64,000 nucleotides of DNA from Lotus japonicus. Its lineage: Eukaryota; Streptophyta; Magnoliopsida; Fabales; Fabaceae. Made by a program: the position numbers and the translations under genes. The notes under the pieces were generated by a model. The model saw only the letters and a list, made by a program, of their open reading frames with translations, did not search any database and was not told the origin of the DNA. Shown here one piece after another: positions 34,326-44,554 of this stretch (position 1 is its first letter; every line of letters begins with the position of its first letter). The DNA lies in the NCBI RefSeq assembly GCF_012489685.1, contig NC_080042.1, positions 59,749,069 through 59,813,068 of the forward strand, written 5' to 3'.

Positions 34326-34718
34326 CTAGAATGGAGAATCCCTCCTCATTCTTCTGCACTCCTGGCGCTGCTCTGACTTATCCTTCTCCAGATGCTCCAG
34401 TGCATGCTGGATGTTGTTGAGCCTGTCCTTTAGCTCGTCCCTCTCCAGAATCTCTTCTGCGGTCTTGAGCTTCTCTTCCAAACTCTCTTTTTCTTCCAGC
34501 AGCTTGAGTTCAAGCCGGCTGAGTTCTTGCACCTCCTCAACGAAGGCAAGAAATTCCCTCAGGTCTCTCTTCAACTCTGGACGCAGGTCCTCCTCCAGCA
34601 GTGTCCGTGTCAGCTCCGAGATGGTCGTTGTACCCTCTGGATGCCTGATGTTAAGGAACAAGTCCTCCTCAAAGGCCTTCTTCCTCAGCTCTTCTAGTGC
34701 TACGATGTATGATGCCAT
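34326..34718 (-). CDS. antisense coiled-coil ORF of Sirevirus copy 1
   Basis: 130 residues on the strand opposite to gag-pol, between the third ORF and the 3' LTR. Predicted all-helical, Glu/Leu/Arg-rich, with AFEEDLFLNI near residue 15, ELTRTLLEEDL near 34 and LREFLAFVEEV near 53; ends RRDSPF. Copy 2 keeps the same length and frame with mostly mild substitutions. A TATA-like box (TATATAA, 34776-34782) precedes the ATG by about 60 bp. The motif order matches the antisense gene of the gypsy Tat element. I know of no functional name for it. Confidence 0.7.
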   Translation of the reverse strand: MASYIVALEELRKKAFEEDLFLNIRHPEGTTTISELTRTLLEEDLRPELKRDLREFLAFVEEVQELSRLELKLLEEKESLEEKLKTAEEILERDELKDRLNNIQHALEHLEKDKSEQRQECRRMRRDSPF

Positions 34719-34775
34719 TTTTTTTCCTTACTGAAAATTGTTCGAGGTGTGAAGCTTACCTTTCTCTCCAACGCT

Positions 34776-34782
34776 TTATATA
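34776..34782 (-). promoter_or_regulatory. TATA-like box of the Sirevirus antisense ORF
   Basis: The minus strand reads cctatataaagcg about 60 bp upstream of the ATG at 34718. Copy 2 has cctataaaaagcg at the same place. Confidence 0.5.
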
Positions 34783-34967
34783 GGCTTCACATTCTCTCTG
34801 AAAGTTAATGCTCCTACGGTTTCTCGAGGTTAAGTTCTTGGTAACTGACCCTTCTCTTTACTCACTTGACCGGTGGTAAACGTTCTTCTCTTGCATTAAC
34901 TCTTCTATTTATTTCGCCTAACTCTGATTCTTGCATCGTTTTCATTTCCTTTAAACTTAGACCTTCT

Positions 34968-35524
34968 CTAAGGGGGAGTACCTTGTACTTCAAGCTAAGT
35001 TTTTCACACCCCAAGCTTTTTGCTTATGACAAAAAGGGGGAGTAAACCCAGTTTTTGATGTGTAAGATGTGTTAGTGTGATTTATTTTTTCTTTTGGAGA
35101 ATTTAAGAGTTCCACCTTCATGACCATAGATGTGTCACTGGGCAAATACAAGGAATACATTTCACTTCTTCTGAAGTGATTCTAAGTTGACTCTGATACC
35201 CAAGACTCTGATACCTTGTCCGTGACTCTGATTACTTATGCGCTCTGATTACTCGATTTTCATCTATGTCATAAGTTTTTCACTCTGAACTCTTATATCA
35301 TTTAGCTCAGAATCTAGACTTTACTAACGTTTTCATCAAGTATTAGATTCAGGGGGAGCTAAGCTCAGAATCAAGCAGTGACTTGAATTCAGAATGAGCA
35401 AGATAAACTATTCACATCAGGATAAGTATTATTCTATATCTCTAAACTCTGAGTGAATTCAGTTTAATGTTTAAGAATTGTTCATCAAAAATCTTAGTTT
35501 TGTCATCATCAAAAAGGGGGAGAT
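34968..35524 (+). promoter_or_regulatory. multiple polypurine tracts before the Sirevirus 3' LTR
   Basis: The motif gggggag recurs at about 34973, 35036, 35353 and finally 35515 (aaaaagggggagat, flush with the LTR). Repeated PPTs upstream of the 3' LTR are a known hallmark of Sireviruses. The same series is seen in copy 2 (about 44004-44554). Confidence 0.8.
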
Positions 35525-36732
35525 TGTAAGATCAAAGTTTTGATCTAGTAGTACAACTCTATGTTTTGATGATTACAAGTTAACCTTTTGATATGAACAA
35601 TTGTGGTACTCTAACGTGTTTTTCTGAGTGTGCTATTTGCAGGCTCTGACCTCAACTCAATCTCACACAAATCAGAAGCACTGTGTATAAAGAGCAACCC
35701 AAGCAACGCTTTCGCATTCACCATGTTCAGTATGAACAGTGGAAAAGCTTTAGAAGTTCTGAAGTTATACAAACTCTGATGTGGACTCAGTCACTAGAAG
35801 CTCTGAAGATCCAGAAAGTCTGATAACCAAGAAACACTGAAGGCTCAGATATTCTGATGGTGTAGAAGACTCTGAAGATCCAGAAGCTGATTAGTGAAGT
35901 TCTGATGTCCAGAAGCAAGATACTCTGAAGACCATGTTCTTCCCTCTGAGTTCAGAATCAGAAGAAACAATGGTCAGAGGATCTGGGCTTTCCCTCTGAC
36001 TCTGATCAACCGGCTTCACAAGTTCCAATATGAAGCATTCCCCTGATCAGAGGTCTCCTAGGTTTAAAGGTCGCGTCGCTATCCAAGTACAAAAGCAACT
36101 GTACCTTCCTGACGACCTACCTAACAGTCTCAGACACAGCAGAAGCTGGATTTTCCAGAACTGCCCTCCAACGGTAGCATTTCCCATGCAACGCTCAACC
36201 CTAATCCTTGGAGTATATAAAGAGGCTGAAGACTGAAAGAAACGGCTAGAAGCATTCACATACGCGCAAGACATATTCAAAATCTTCTAAGTTTTCTTTC
36301 ATCTGAAATTCATTGAGTTTACTATTAGCTTTTTAGAAGCAAATCTCTTGTAAACAATTCTTTGATAAACAGTTTGTTTAGTTCCTTTAGGAGATCAAGG
36401 TTGATCGGATCCTAGAGAAGACTAAGAGAGTGAATCTTAGTGTGAGCTAAGTCAGTGTAATTGTTAGTCACTTGTAGGTTTCAAGTGCAGTTGTAACTCT
36501 TACCTGATTAGTGGATTGCCTTCATTCTAAGAAGGAAGAAATCACCTTAACGGGTGGACTGGAGTAGCTTGAGTGATTTATCAAGTGAACCAGGATAAAA
36601 TCCTTGTGTGCTTTTCTATCTCTTATCTTTAGCACTTAAGTTCTCGAAAGATTTGTCAAAATCTTTAAGGTGGAAGTTTTATACTGAAAACGTTATTCAA
36701 ACCCCCCCTTTCTACCGTTTTTCATACTTTCA
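35525..36732 (+). repeat. Sirevirus copy 1, 3' LTR
   Basis: 1208 bp, nearly identical to 24663-25871. It ends ACTTTCA directly before the right GAGTG target copy. Confidence 0.95.
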
Positions 36733-37071
36733 GAGTGTTCTTTGCTGAACACCAGATTGACGAGAAGATGGAGGAATTTGAAGAGTTGAAGGCTGCTCTG
36801 AGCCAGGCGGACCCCGAGGGGAGTGTGGGAGCTCTGAAAACCTTGGTGGACAAGCTTTCTTCTACTGCCCGTGAAGAGCTGGATATTCGATAGGAGAAAT
36901 CGCGACTGGAATCCCAACAAGAGGATGTCTTGAGGCGCATAGAGCCTCTTAGGGCCAGATACAATAGTTGTAGGGCCAACCCTCCCTTTTAAAATTTCTT
37001 TGCCATAGTTGTAATGCTCTATTCTACTCAATAAAACATTCGCGTTTGGCAATTTATTTTCTTTTACTTCC

Positions 37072-39165
37072 TTATTCGATGTTTATCTCATGCAATGTTG
37101 GCTTATACGTTTTTAAATATTTGCCATTTATCGTCATTTGTCGATTACCTCCTAATTCCTTAATCGAATAAGCGTTGTTTAAAAGTACTTTCTCGACTGT
37201 AAAAGGGCCTTCCCAGTTTGGGGCCCACTTTCCGTAACGTTTATCTTTTTTATCAATTGGTAAGACGACCTTCCATACGTAATCACCAAGCATAAAAGAT
37301 TTAGCTCTAACCTTTTTGTTATAAGCTTTAGCAATGCGATCCTTTTGCCTGGTTAAGGTATCCAACACCAATAGTCTTTCTTCGTCGAGATTGACTAATT
37401 CGTCAAGCATCATATTCCAATAATCTTCACTTGGAATTTCCTCTTGCCTTTGAATTCTGCACGACTGTAAATATACTTCTACTGGTAATACCGCTTCTTG
37501 ACCATATGCTAGTCGAAAAGGCGTTGCTCCGGTAGATTCCTTAGGTGAATTCCTGTAAGCCCAAAGCACTTGGCCTAACGTTTGATGCCAGTTTTTAGGT
37601 TTTCGACCAACATGTTTTTTAATCAAGGAGATCAACGTTTTGTTGGCCGCTTCTACTTGACCATTCGCTTGAGCATAATAGGGGGTCGAGGTTAGGAGTT
37701 TTATACCCCAAGATTCTGCGAATGATGCCACCTTTTGGCCTACAAACACTGTGCCTTGGTCTGTAGTAAGTGACTCAGGTAGCCCAAAGCGGTACACTAT
37801 GTGATTCTGAATGAACTCGATCACCGTGTCCTGGGTCACATTTTGTAGAGGAATTGCCTCTACCCACTTGGTAAAGTAATCTATAGCCACTATGATGTAC
37901 TTATGCTGCCTAGAAAAACATGGGTTAATTTCGCCAATTAGGTCTAAAGCCCAACCCCTGAATGGCCAAGGCTTAATGATTGAGTGTAATTCACTTGCTG
38001 GCACATGTTGTATCCCCGCGTGTCTCTGACAATCTTGGCACCTCTTGGCATACTCCATACAATCTTTCATAATAGTAGGCCAATACATCCCTTGTCGAAA
38101 TAGGATCCATTTCATCTTGATTCCTGCCTGGTGGGCACCACATAGCCCGTCGTGAACGGCCGAGATCGCTATGAACGCGTCGTCTTCACTTAAACACTTC
38201 AGTAGTGTTCCGTCGACGTTTTTCTTGAATAGCTCGTTTCCCATGATGACATAGCTCATTGCCCTGTATTTTGTCTTTCTATCTGTAGTACCCACAGGAT
38301 TTTGCAAGTAATCGACAATTGGCTTTCTCCAATCATTAGGTGCCATATTGTCAATGACCAGGATGTCGAGGTCAGAGGGGTTTAGTTTTTCTTTGACCTC
38401 GATAAGCTCTTTTAACCTACATTTATCGACCATATATCCTGACGCGATTTGTGCCAATTCATTGGCTTCTTGATTGTCCACTCTGGAAACGTGACCTAGC
38501 CTAGCTTCGTCGAATTTGGCCAACAAATTGCTAGCTTTCGTGTAATACCTAGCTAGATTTTCACTAATGCACTTGTATTCCTTGGTAAGTTGCTTTATTA
38601 CCAACTCAGAGTCCCCTTTTACGACGACATTCTTTGCCCCAAGGGCTATCAGGATCTCGAGGCCTGATGTTAATGCCTCATACTCAGCCTCATTGTTTGA
38701 GCAGTTACTCTTAATCCTAAACTTGAATTTCGTGGGGATGCCCCTTGGGGATACTATGAACATCCCGATCCCAGTGCCATTCTTATGGCTAGAACCGTTG
38801 AAAAATAGCTTCCAAGGTTGGATGCCTACGTAAGTTATGATTTCTTGAGGCAAAGTATGGTCTGCCAGGAAGTCAGCAATTGCTTGTCCCTTAACTGCCT
38901 TTAGTGGGGCATAAGTTAGTGAATACTCGGTTAGGGCTAAAGCCCATTTACCAATTCGACTATGCAAGATAGGTTTGGATAACATGTGCTTTATTATATC
39001 ATAATGAGAAAAAACCATTACATAGATTGGCTTTATATAATATTTCAGCTTTACACAAGAGAAGTACAAGCATAAACACAATTTCTCGATCATGGTGTAT
39101 CGAGTTTCTGCATCATTTAACACCCTGCTTAAGTAAAATATGGCTCTTTCTTTGCTATCTTCATC
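37072..39165 (-). pseudogene. Tat-lineage RNase H, second RNase H and integrase, cut by gap
   Basis: About 698 codons from the gap to a stop at 37072-37074. In order: the end of RT/RNase H (RAIFYLSRVLNDAETRY), the connection region, a second archaeal-type RNase H (LFFNGSSHKNGTG, NNEAEYEAL, KGDSELVIKQL, NQEANELA), integrase HHCC zinc finger (HDGLCGAHQAG to CQDCQRH), and the DDE core (ALDLIGEINP, TTDQGTVFVG, NGQVEAANK) with a C-terminal GPFTVEKVL block. The first acidic residue of the second RNase H is Asn (AAC) where Tat elements usually have Asp. No stop is seen in the visible part, but RT, protease and gag are missing. Confidence 0.9.
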
Positions 39166-39265
39166 NNNNNNNNNNNNNNNNNNNNNNNNNNNNNNNNNNN
39201 NNNNNNNNNNNNNNNNNNNNNNNNNNNNNNNNNNNNNNNNNNNNNNNNNNNNNNNNNNNNNNNNN
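39166..39265. other. assembly gap of 100 N
   Basis: Exactly 100 N, the usual placeholder for unknown length. The left edge is a Tat polyprotein on the minus strand and the right edge a Sirevirus RNase H on the plus strand, so the two sides belong to different elements. Open frames drawn across it are artefacts. Confidence 0.98.
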
Positions 39266-39856
39266 TGTGCTCGTTTCCAATCAGATCCAAGGGAAACCCA
39301 CTTAACTGCTGTTAAGAGGATCCTAAGGTATCTGAAAGGCACCACTAACCTTGGCTTGATGTATAAGAAAACATCAGAGTATAAGCTTTCAGGTTATTGT
39401 GATGCTGATTATGCTGGAGATAGAACAGAGAGAAAAAGTACTTCTGGAAATTGTCAATTTCTGGGAAGCAATCTAGTCTCATGGGCAAGCAAGAGGCAAT
39501 CAACCATTGCACTATCAACTACAGAGGCAGAATATATCTCAGCAGCAATATGCAGCACTCAGATGCTCTGGATGAAACATCAGCTGGAGGATTATCAGAT
39601 CCTTGAGAGCAATATCCCAATCTATTGTGATAACACTGCTGCAATCTCATTGAGTAAGAATCCTATCTTGCATTCAAGGGCAAAGCACATTGAGGTAAAG
39701 TATCACTTTATTAGAGATTATGTACAGAAGGGCGTACTTCTTCGGAAGTTTGTTGATACTGACCATCAATGGGCAGATATCTTTACAAAGCCCTTAGCAG
39801 AGGATAGATTTAATTTTATTCTGAAAAATCTAAACATGGACTTTTGTCCAGAGTGA
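39266..39856 (+). pseudogene. Sirevirus copy 2 RNase H end of pol
   Basis: 196 codons from the gap to the stop, with [10 protein letters not shown] and LSTTEAEY; copy 1 has LSTAEAEY. Otherwise almost the same protein as the end of pol in copy 1. Counted as partial because of the gap. Confidence 0.9.
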
Positions 39857-40299
39857 AGATGGATCAGAACCTCTGACTACGATACTTCTTGATCAGAAGA
39901 TGTCTTGTCCAGAAGGTAACTCAATCAGAGTGTGTGTGCCCACTGGTACTGACTCTGAAGCTGAGACAACAACACGTGTGTCAGAATTTCTGATGCATAA
40001 TTCCTTGTGCCCGTGTGACAGTCTGTTATGATTGCGTGTAGATATGCTTATCTCCTGTGTGTGATTGTGTATTTTACTGTTACTATCTATCTTTAATTTT
40101 CAACCGTTGATCTTAAAGTGCTTTTTGAATCAACAACGGTTATTTGATAAAACCCACTATACACACACGTTCTCGTTCACTTCCGGTTTTCACTCTCGCA
40201 CTCTCTGCTTTTCAAAACCGCCTCTTTCTTGATTTCTCTCTCGATCTCTCTTCATCCTTCAAATTTCATCTTCTACCTCAAACCTTCAACCTCTTCAAA

Positions 40300-43158
40300 A
40301 TGGTGAGACAAACCAGAAGATCTACTGCAGATGCACCTCAGTTCCCTCACATGGTAGTTGGTTTGGCAACGGGTCAAAGGGGCTCTGAGAACCTGGCACA
40401 AGAACAAGTTCAAGCTCAAGAGCAGATTGTTCCAATTGCAGAACGGGGCTGTGCCATTCACTGCGTATTTGCTTCTGAGGAACTCCAAGTCCTGGCAGAA
40501 TGGAGATTCGACCTCGACAACCTGGCTGCAAATGGGTTTGATCTTCGTCCTGAAGTCCAAGCTCAAGGTTGGGGAAACTACTTCAACCGACTTCGAGGAC
40601 CGGTGTATGAGAAGTTGGTCAAGGAATTCTGGAAGCACGCCGACTGCGATGATACTCAAGTGGTATCTCATATTCTTGGCAGGAAGATCATCATCACGGA
40701 GAAGTCATTCGTGAATCTGCTAGGTGCAGACACTGCTTATGGGTTTCGATTCCAATTCACTGAGTCGAAGCTGAAACCCAGCACCAAAGACAAAACCAAC
40801 CAGGCCCTGTACACCACTTTCAAACCGGGCAAGACAAGTTACAAGGTGATGGACCTTCACCCCAAACTCAGGATCTGGCACAAGATCCTGCTCAACTGCA
40901 TCAATCAGAGACCGAAGGGCAGTTCCCCAGATTACATCAACTTCAACCAGAAGGCGATGCTGTTTTTCATTCAAGACAAGAGGAAGATCTGCCTTCCCTA
41001 CTTCCTGTTCTCCTACTTGAAGGAGTGTATCCGGAAGTCTAGGACTACTGCCTCAATCAAGTCAGCAATCAAGTATATCCCCTTTGGGAGACTGCTGTCT
41101 GATCTCTTCATTGAGAGTGGCCTCATTCAAGACCTGATCAATGCTGGTTGCACAGAGGACTTGAGCACAATGGTCAGCGATGTCTTCACTGCCAACTCTC
41201 TGAAGAAGATGGGTTTGATCCAGAAGAAGATTGCTCCTGCTCGTGAAGACACATCCTCTGAGATCAGAAGCAGACGGATGCCTCTGAAAGACTACCCACT
41301 ATGGACTCAGGCAGACAATCCTGAAGCCATCCGGTGCTATGTCGAAGACCTAAGGGCTCAAGGCTTCGAAATTGATCTTGATGATTTCTTCAGCAGACTG
41401 CCGCCAGCTCCAGAGTTTCCTTCTCCTCCCAAGAAGAAAGCTCAGAGGAAGATGGTTCTGGAAGAATCCTCTGAAGAATCTGATGTCCCTCTGGTCAAGA
41501 AGACAAAGAGAAAGCCTGATGATGGTGATGATAGTGATAGTGAGGATGGTCCTCCAAAGAAGAAGCAGAAGAAGGTCAGAATCGTGGTGAAGCCTACTCG
41601 GGTGGAACCAGCTGCTGCAGTGGTCAGAAGGACTGAACCTCCTGCCAGAGTGACTCGATCATCAGCACATTCAAGTAAGCCTGCACTTGCTTCTGATGAT
41701 GATTTGAATTTATTTGATGCACTTCCTATTTCTGCCTTGCTTCAACACTCCTCAAATCCCCTCACTCCAATTCCTGAATCCCAACCAGCCGCACAAACCA
41801 CCTCTCCACCACATTCCCCACGATCCTCCTTCTTTCAACCTTCTCCTACCGAAGCACCTCTCTGGAATTTGCTTCAGAACCCAGCCTCTAGGTCAGAAGA
41901 TCCAACCTCTCTCCTTACCATTCCGTACGACCCATTATCTTCTGAACCCATCATCCATGACCAACCAGAGCCCAACCAAACAGAACCACAACCCAGAACG
42001 TCTGATCACTCTTCTCCCAGAGCATCAGCACGTCCTGCTGCCAGAACCACGGATACAGACTCTTCAACAGCCTTTACACCTGTATCCTTCCCAATCAATG
42101 TTGTTGATTCTTCTCCCTCCAATAACTCTGAATCAATTAGAAAATTCATGGAGGTTAGAAAAGAGAAGGTGTCTGCCTTGGAAGAGTATTACCTTACCTG
42201 TCCAAGCCCTAGGAGATATCCTGGCCCTAGACCTGAACGTCTAGTTGACCCAGATGAACCTATCTTGGCCAATCCTATCCAAGAGGCAGACCCCTTAGTT
42301 CAACAAGCTCACCCTGTCCCTGACCAACAAGAGCCCATTCAACCAGACCCTGAACCCGAACAATCAGTGTCTAACCAATCCTCGGTTAGATCACCTCACC
42401 CTCTGGTTGAAACTTCAGACCCTCACCTTGGAACCTCTGAACCCAATGCTCCCATGATTAACATTGGTTCTCCACAAGGTGCCTCTGAAGCTCATAGCAG
42501 CAATCACCCAGCCTCTCCTGCACCCAACCTCTCCATAATTCCCTATACTCACCTTCAACCCACATCTCTCTCTGAGTGCATCAATATCTTCTATCATGAA
42601 GCCTCCTTGAGGCTCCGCAATGTGCACGGTCAGACTGATCTCAGTGAGAATGCTGAAAATGTGGCTGATGAGTGGAACAATCTGAGCACTTGGCTAGTGG
42701 CTCAAGTTCCGATTATGATGCAGCTCCTGCATGCAGAGGGCAGTCAGAGCATTGAGGCTGCAAAGCAAAGGTTTGCTAGAAGGGTGGCTCTTCATGAACT
42801 AGAACAGAGAAATAAGCTTCTTGAAGCTATTGAAGAAGCCAAGAGAAAGAAAGAACAAGCAGAAGAAGCTGCACGTCAAGCAGCAGCTCAAGCTGAACAA
42901 GCCAGACTTGAGGCAGAGCGACTTGAAGATGAGGCTGAAGCTCTTAGATGCCAAGCACTTGCACCAGTTGTGTTTACTCCTGCTGCTTCTGCTTCCATTC
43001 CAGATCCTCAAGCTGCTCAGAATGTTCCTTCCAGTTCTACTCAGACAAGCTCATCCAGACTCGACATCATGGAACAACGTCTTGACACTCATGAATCCAT
43101 GCTGATTGAGATGAAGCACATGATGATGGAACTTCTGCGACGCACTGACAAACCTTAG
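40300..43158 (+). CDS. Sirevirus copy 2 third ORF (env-like position)
   Basis: 952 residues, collinear with the product at 31288-34125, with the same order of globular domain, KKTKRK and PPKKKQKK basic clusters, Pro/Ser-rich middle and C-terminal coiled coil. Length differences are confined to the low-complexity middle (around 41930-41990). Keeping an open frame of this length in both copies suggests past selection on the protein. No membrane segment or signal peptide is visible. Confidence 0.88.
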   Translation: MVRQTRRSTADAPQFPHMVVGLATGQRGSENLAQEQVQAQEQIVPIAERGCAIHCVFASEELQVLAEWRFDLDNLAANGFDLRPEVQAQGWGNYFNRLRGPVYEKLVKEFWKHADCDDTQVVSHILGRKIIITEKSFVNLLGADTAYGFRFQFTESKLKPSTKDKTNQALYTTFKPGKTSYKVMDLHPKLRIWHKILLNCINQRPKGSSPDYINFNQKAMLFFIQDKRKICLPYFLFSYLKECIRKSRTTASIKSAIKYIPFGRLLSDLFIESGLIQDLINAGCTEDLSTMVSDVFTANSLKKMGLIQKKIAPAREDTSSEIRSRRMPLKDYPLWTQADNPEAIRCYVEDLRAQGFEIDLDDFFSRLPPAPEFPSPPKKKAQRKMVLEESSEESDVPLVKKTKRKPDDGDDSDSEDGPPKKKQKKVRIVVKPTRVEPAAAVVRRTEPPARVTRSSAHSSKPALASDDDLNLFDALPISALLQHSSNPLTPIPESQPAAQTTSPPHSPRSSFFQPSPTEAPLWNLLQNPASRSEDPTSLLTIPYDPLSSEPIIHDQPEPNQTEPQPRTSDHSSPRASARPAARTTDTDSSTAFTPVSFPINVVDSSPSNNSESIRKFMEVRKEKVSALEEYYLTCPSPRRYPGPRPERLVDPDEPILANPIQEADPLVQQAHPVPDQQEPIQPDPEPEQSVSNQSSVRSPHPLVETSDPHLGTSEPNAPMINIGSPQGASEAHSSNHPASPAPNLSIIPYTHLQPTSLSECINIFYHEASLRLRNVHGQTDLSENAENVADEWNNLSTWLVAQVPIMMQLLHAEGSQSIEAAKQRFARRVALHELEQRNKLLEAIEEAKRKKEQAEEAARQAAAQAEQARLEAERLEDEAEALRCQALAPVVFTPAASASIPDPQAAQNVPSSSTQTSSSRLDIMEQRLDTHESMLIEMKHMMMELLRRTDKP

Positions 43159-43358
43159 TTTTAGGATCTCTTCTTTTTCTTCTTTTTCGTTACCTTTGTT
43201 TTCCTTTGTTAAACTCTGTTTCTTTTTATTTATTTATTCTCTTTTGTTCGTTTGTGATTATATATGCATAACTATATACTTATGTCACATATGTTTGCTA
43301 AACTCGTTTTATTCATAATTGTTTTGTGTTTACATCATATTTCTTTCCATCATATAAT

Positions 43359-43751
43359 CTAGAATGGAGGATCTCTCCTCATTCTTCTGCACTCCTGGCG
43401 CTGCTCTGACCTATCCTTCTCCAGACGCTCCAGTACATGCTGGATGTTGCTGAGCCTGATCTTTAGCTCATCCCTCTCCAGAATCTCTTCTGAAGTCTTG
43501 AGCTTCTCTTCCAAACTCTCTTTCTCTTCCAGCAGCTTGAGTTCAAGCCGGCTGAGTTCTTGCACCTCCTCCACGAAGGCAAGAAATTCCTTCAGGTCTC
43601 TCTCCAACTCTGGACGCAGGTCCTCTTCCAGCAGTGTCCATGTCAGCTCCGCGATGGTAGTTGCACCCTCTGGATGCCTGATGTTCAGGAACAAGTTTTC
43701 TTCAAAGGCCTTCTTCCTCAGCTCTTCTAGTGCTACGTTGTATGATGCCAT
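43359..43751 (-). CDS. antisense coiled-coil ORF of Sirevirus copy 2
   Basis: 130 residues, same length and frame as the ORF at 34326-34718; it ends RRDPPF, closer still to the NPPF end of the Tat antisense gene. Helical and charged, no membrane segment. A TATA-like cctataaaaagcg lies about 55 bp upstream of the ATG. Confidence 0.7.
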   Translation of the reverse strand: MASYNVALEELRKKAFEENLFLNIRHPEGATTIAELTWTLLEEDLRPELERDLKEFLAFVEEVQELSRLELKLLEEKESLEEKLKTSEEILERDELKIRLSNIQHVLERLEKDRSEQRQECRRMRRDPPF

Positions 43752-44554
43752 TTTTTTTACTGAAAATTATTCGAGGTGTGAAGCTTACCTTTCTCTCCAA
43801 CGCTTTTTATAGGCTTCACTTTCTCTCTGAAAGTTAATGCTCTTACAGTTTCTCGAGGTTAAGTTCTTGGTAACTGACCCTTCTATTTACTCACTTGACC
43901 GGTGGTAAACGTTCATCCCTTGCATTAACTCTTCTATTTATTTTCGCCTAACTCTGATTCTTACATCGTTTTCATTTTCTTTTAAACTTAGACCTTCTCT
44001 AAGGGGGAGTACCTTGTACTTCAAGCTAAGTTTTTCACACCCCAAGCTTTTTGCTTATGACAAAAAGGGGGAGTAAACCCAGTTTTTGATTTGTAAGATG
44101 TGTTAGTGTGACTTATTTTTCTTTTGGAGATTTTAAGAGTTCCACCTTCATGACCATAGATGTGTCACTGGGCAAATACAAGGAATACATTTCACTTCTT
44201 CTGAAGTGATTCTAAGTTGACTCTGATACCCAAGACTCTGATACCTTGTCCATGACTCTGATCACTTATGCGCTCTGATTATTCGTTTTTCATCTATGTC
44301 ATAAGCTTTTCACTCTGAACTCTTATATTTTTTAGCTCAGAATCTAGACTTTACTAACGTTTTCATCAAGTATTAGATTCAGGGGGAGCTAAGCTCAGAA
44401 TCAAGCAGTGACTTGAATTCAGAATGAGCAAGATAAACTATTCACATCAGGATAAGTCTTATTCTATATCTCTAAACTCTGAGTGAATTCAGTTTAATGT
44501 TTAAGAATTGTTCATCAAAAATCTTAGTTTTGTCATCATCAAAAAGGGGGAGAT

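Larger units (their letters stand above)
24663..36732 (+). mobile_element. Sirevirus (SIRE1/Maximus lineage) copy 1, complete
   Basis: 12.07 kb with two LTRs (24663-25871 and 35525-36732) and the 5-bp target duplication GAGTG (24658-24662 and 36733-36737). It carries gag, pol, a long third ORF (env-like position) and an antisense ORF. By eye the LTRs differ at about seven positions plus one C-run length change in 1.2 kb, so the insertion is recent. It interrupts the small antisense gene of the Tat element. A nonsense codon in gag is the only coding break seen. Confidence 0.96.
24432..36992 (+). pseudogene. small coiled-coil gene of the Tat element, split by Sirevirus
   Basis: The 5' part is 24432-24662 (77 codons) and the 3' part resumes at 36738 after the right target copy, ending at a TAA at 36990-36992. 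The frame is preserved across the site, with one internal TAG at 36891-36893. The protein is helical, Leu/Glu-rich and without membrane segments. Landmarks: AFDQDLF, EELTGLIDQLL, LQEFLSLLHEA and a final NPPF. The same landmarks in the same order occur in the antisense ORFs of the Sirevirus copies (34326-34718, 43359-43751), suggesting common origin. It lies downstream of the PMD gene in the same direction and just beyond the 3' end of pol, on the opposite strand. Function unknown. Confidence 0.7.
18945..39165 (-). mobile_element. Ty3/gypsy Tat-lineage element, 3' part, with antisense genes
   Basis: Read on the minus strand the order is reverse transcriptase end, RNase H, second (archaeal-type) RNase H, integrase (37072-39165), then two genes on the opposite strand, the PPT and the 3' LTR. 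A dual RNase H is the signature of the Tat lineage. The 5' half (gag, protease, RT and 5' LTR) is lost in or beyond the assembly gap. A complete Sirevirus (24663-36732) is nested inside. Without that insert the visible Tat sequence is about 8.15 kb. Confidence 0.88.

Noticed and set aside
39027..39856. Open frames running across the N stretch
   Set aside because: They join different elements on the two sides of an assembly gap.
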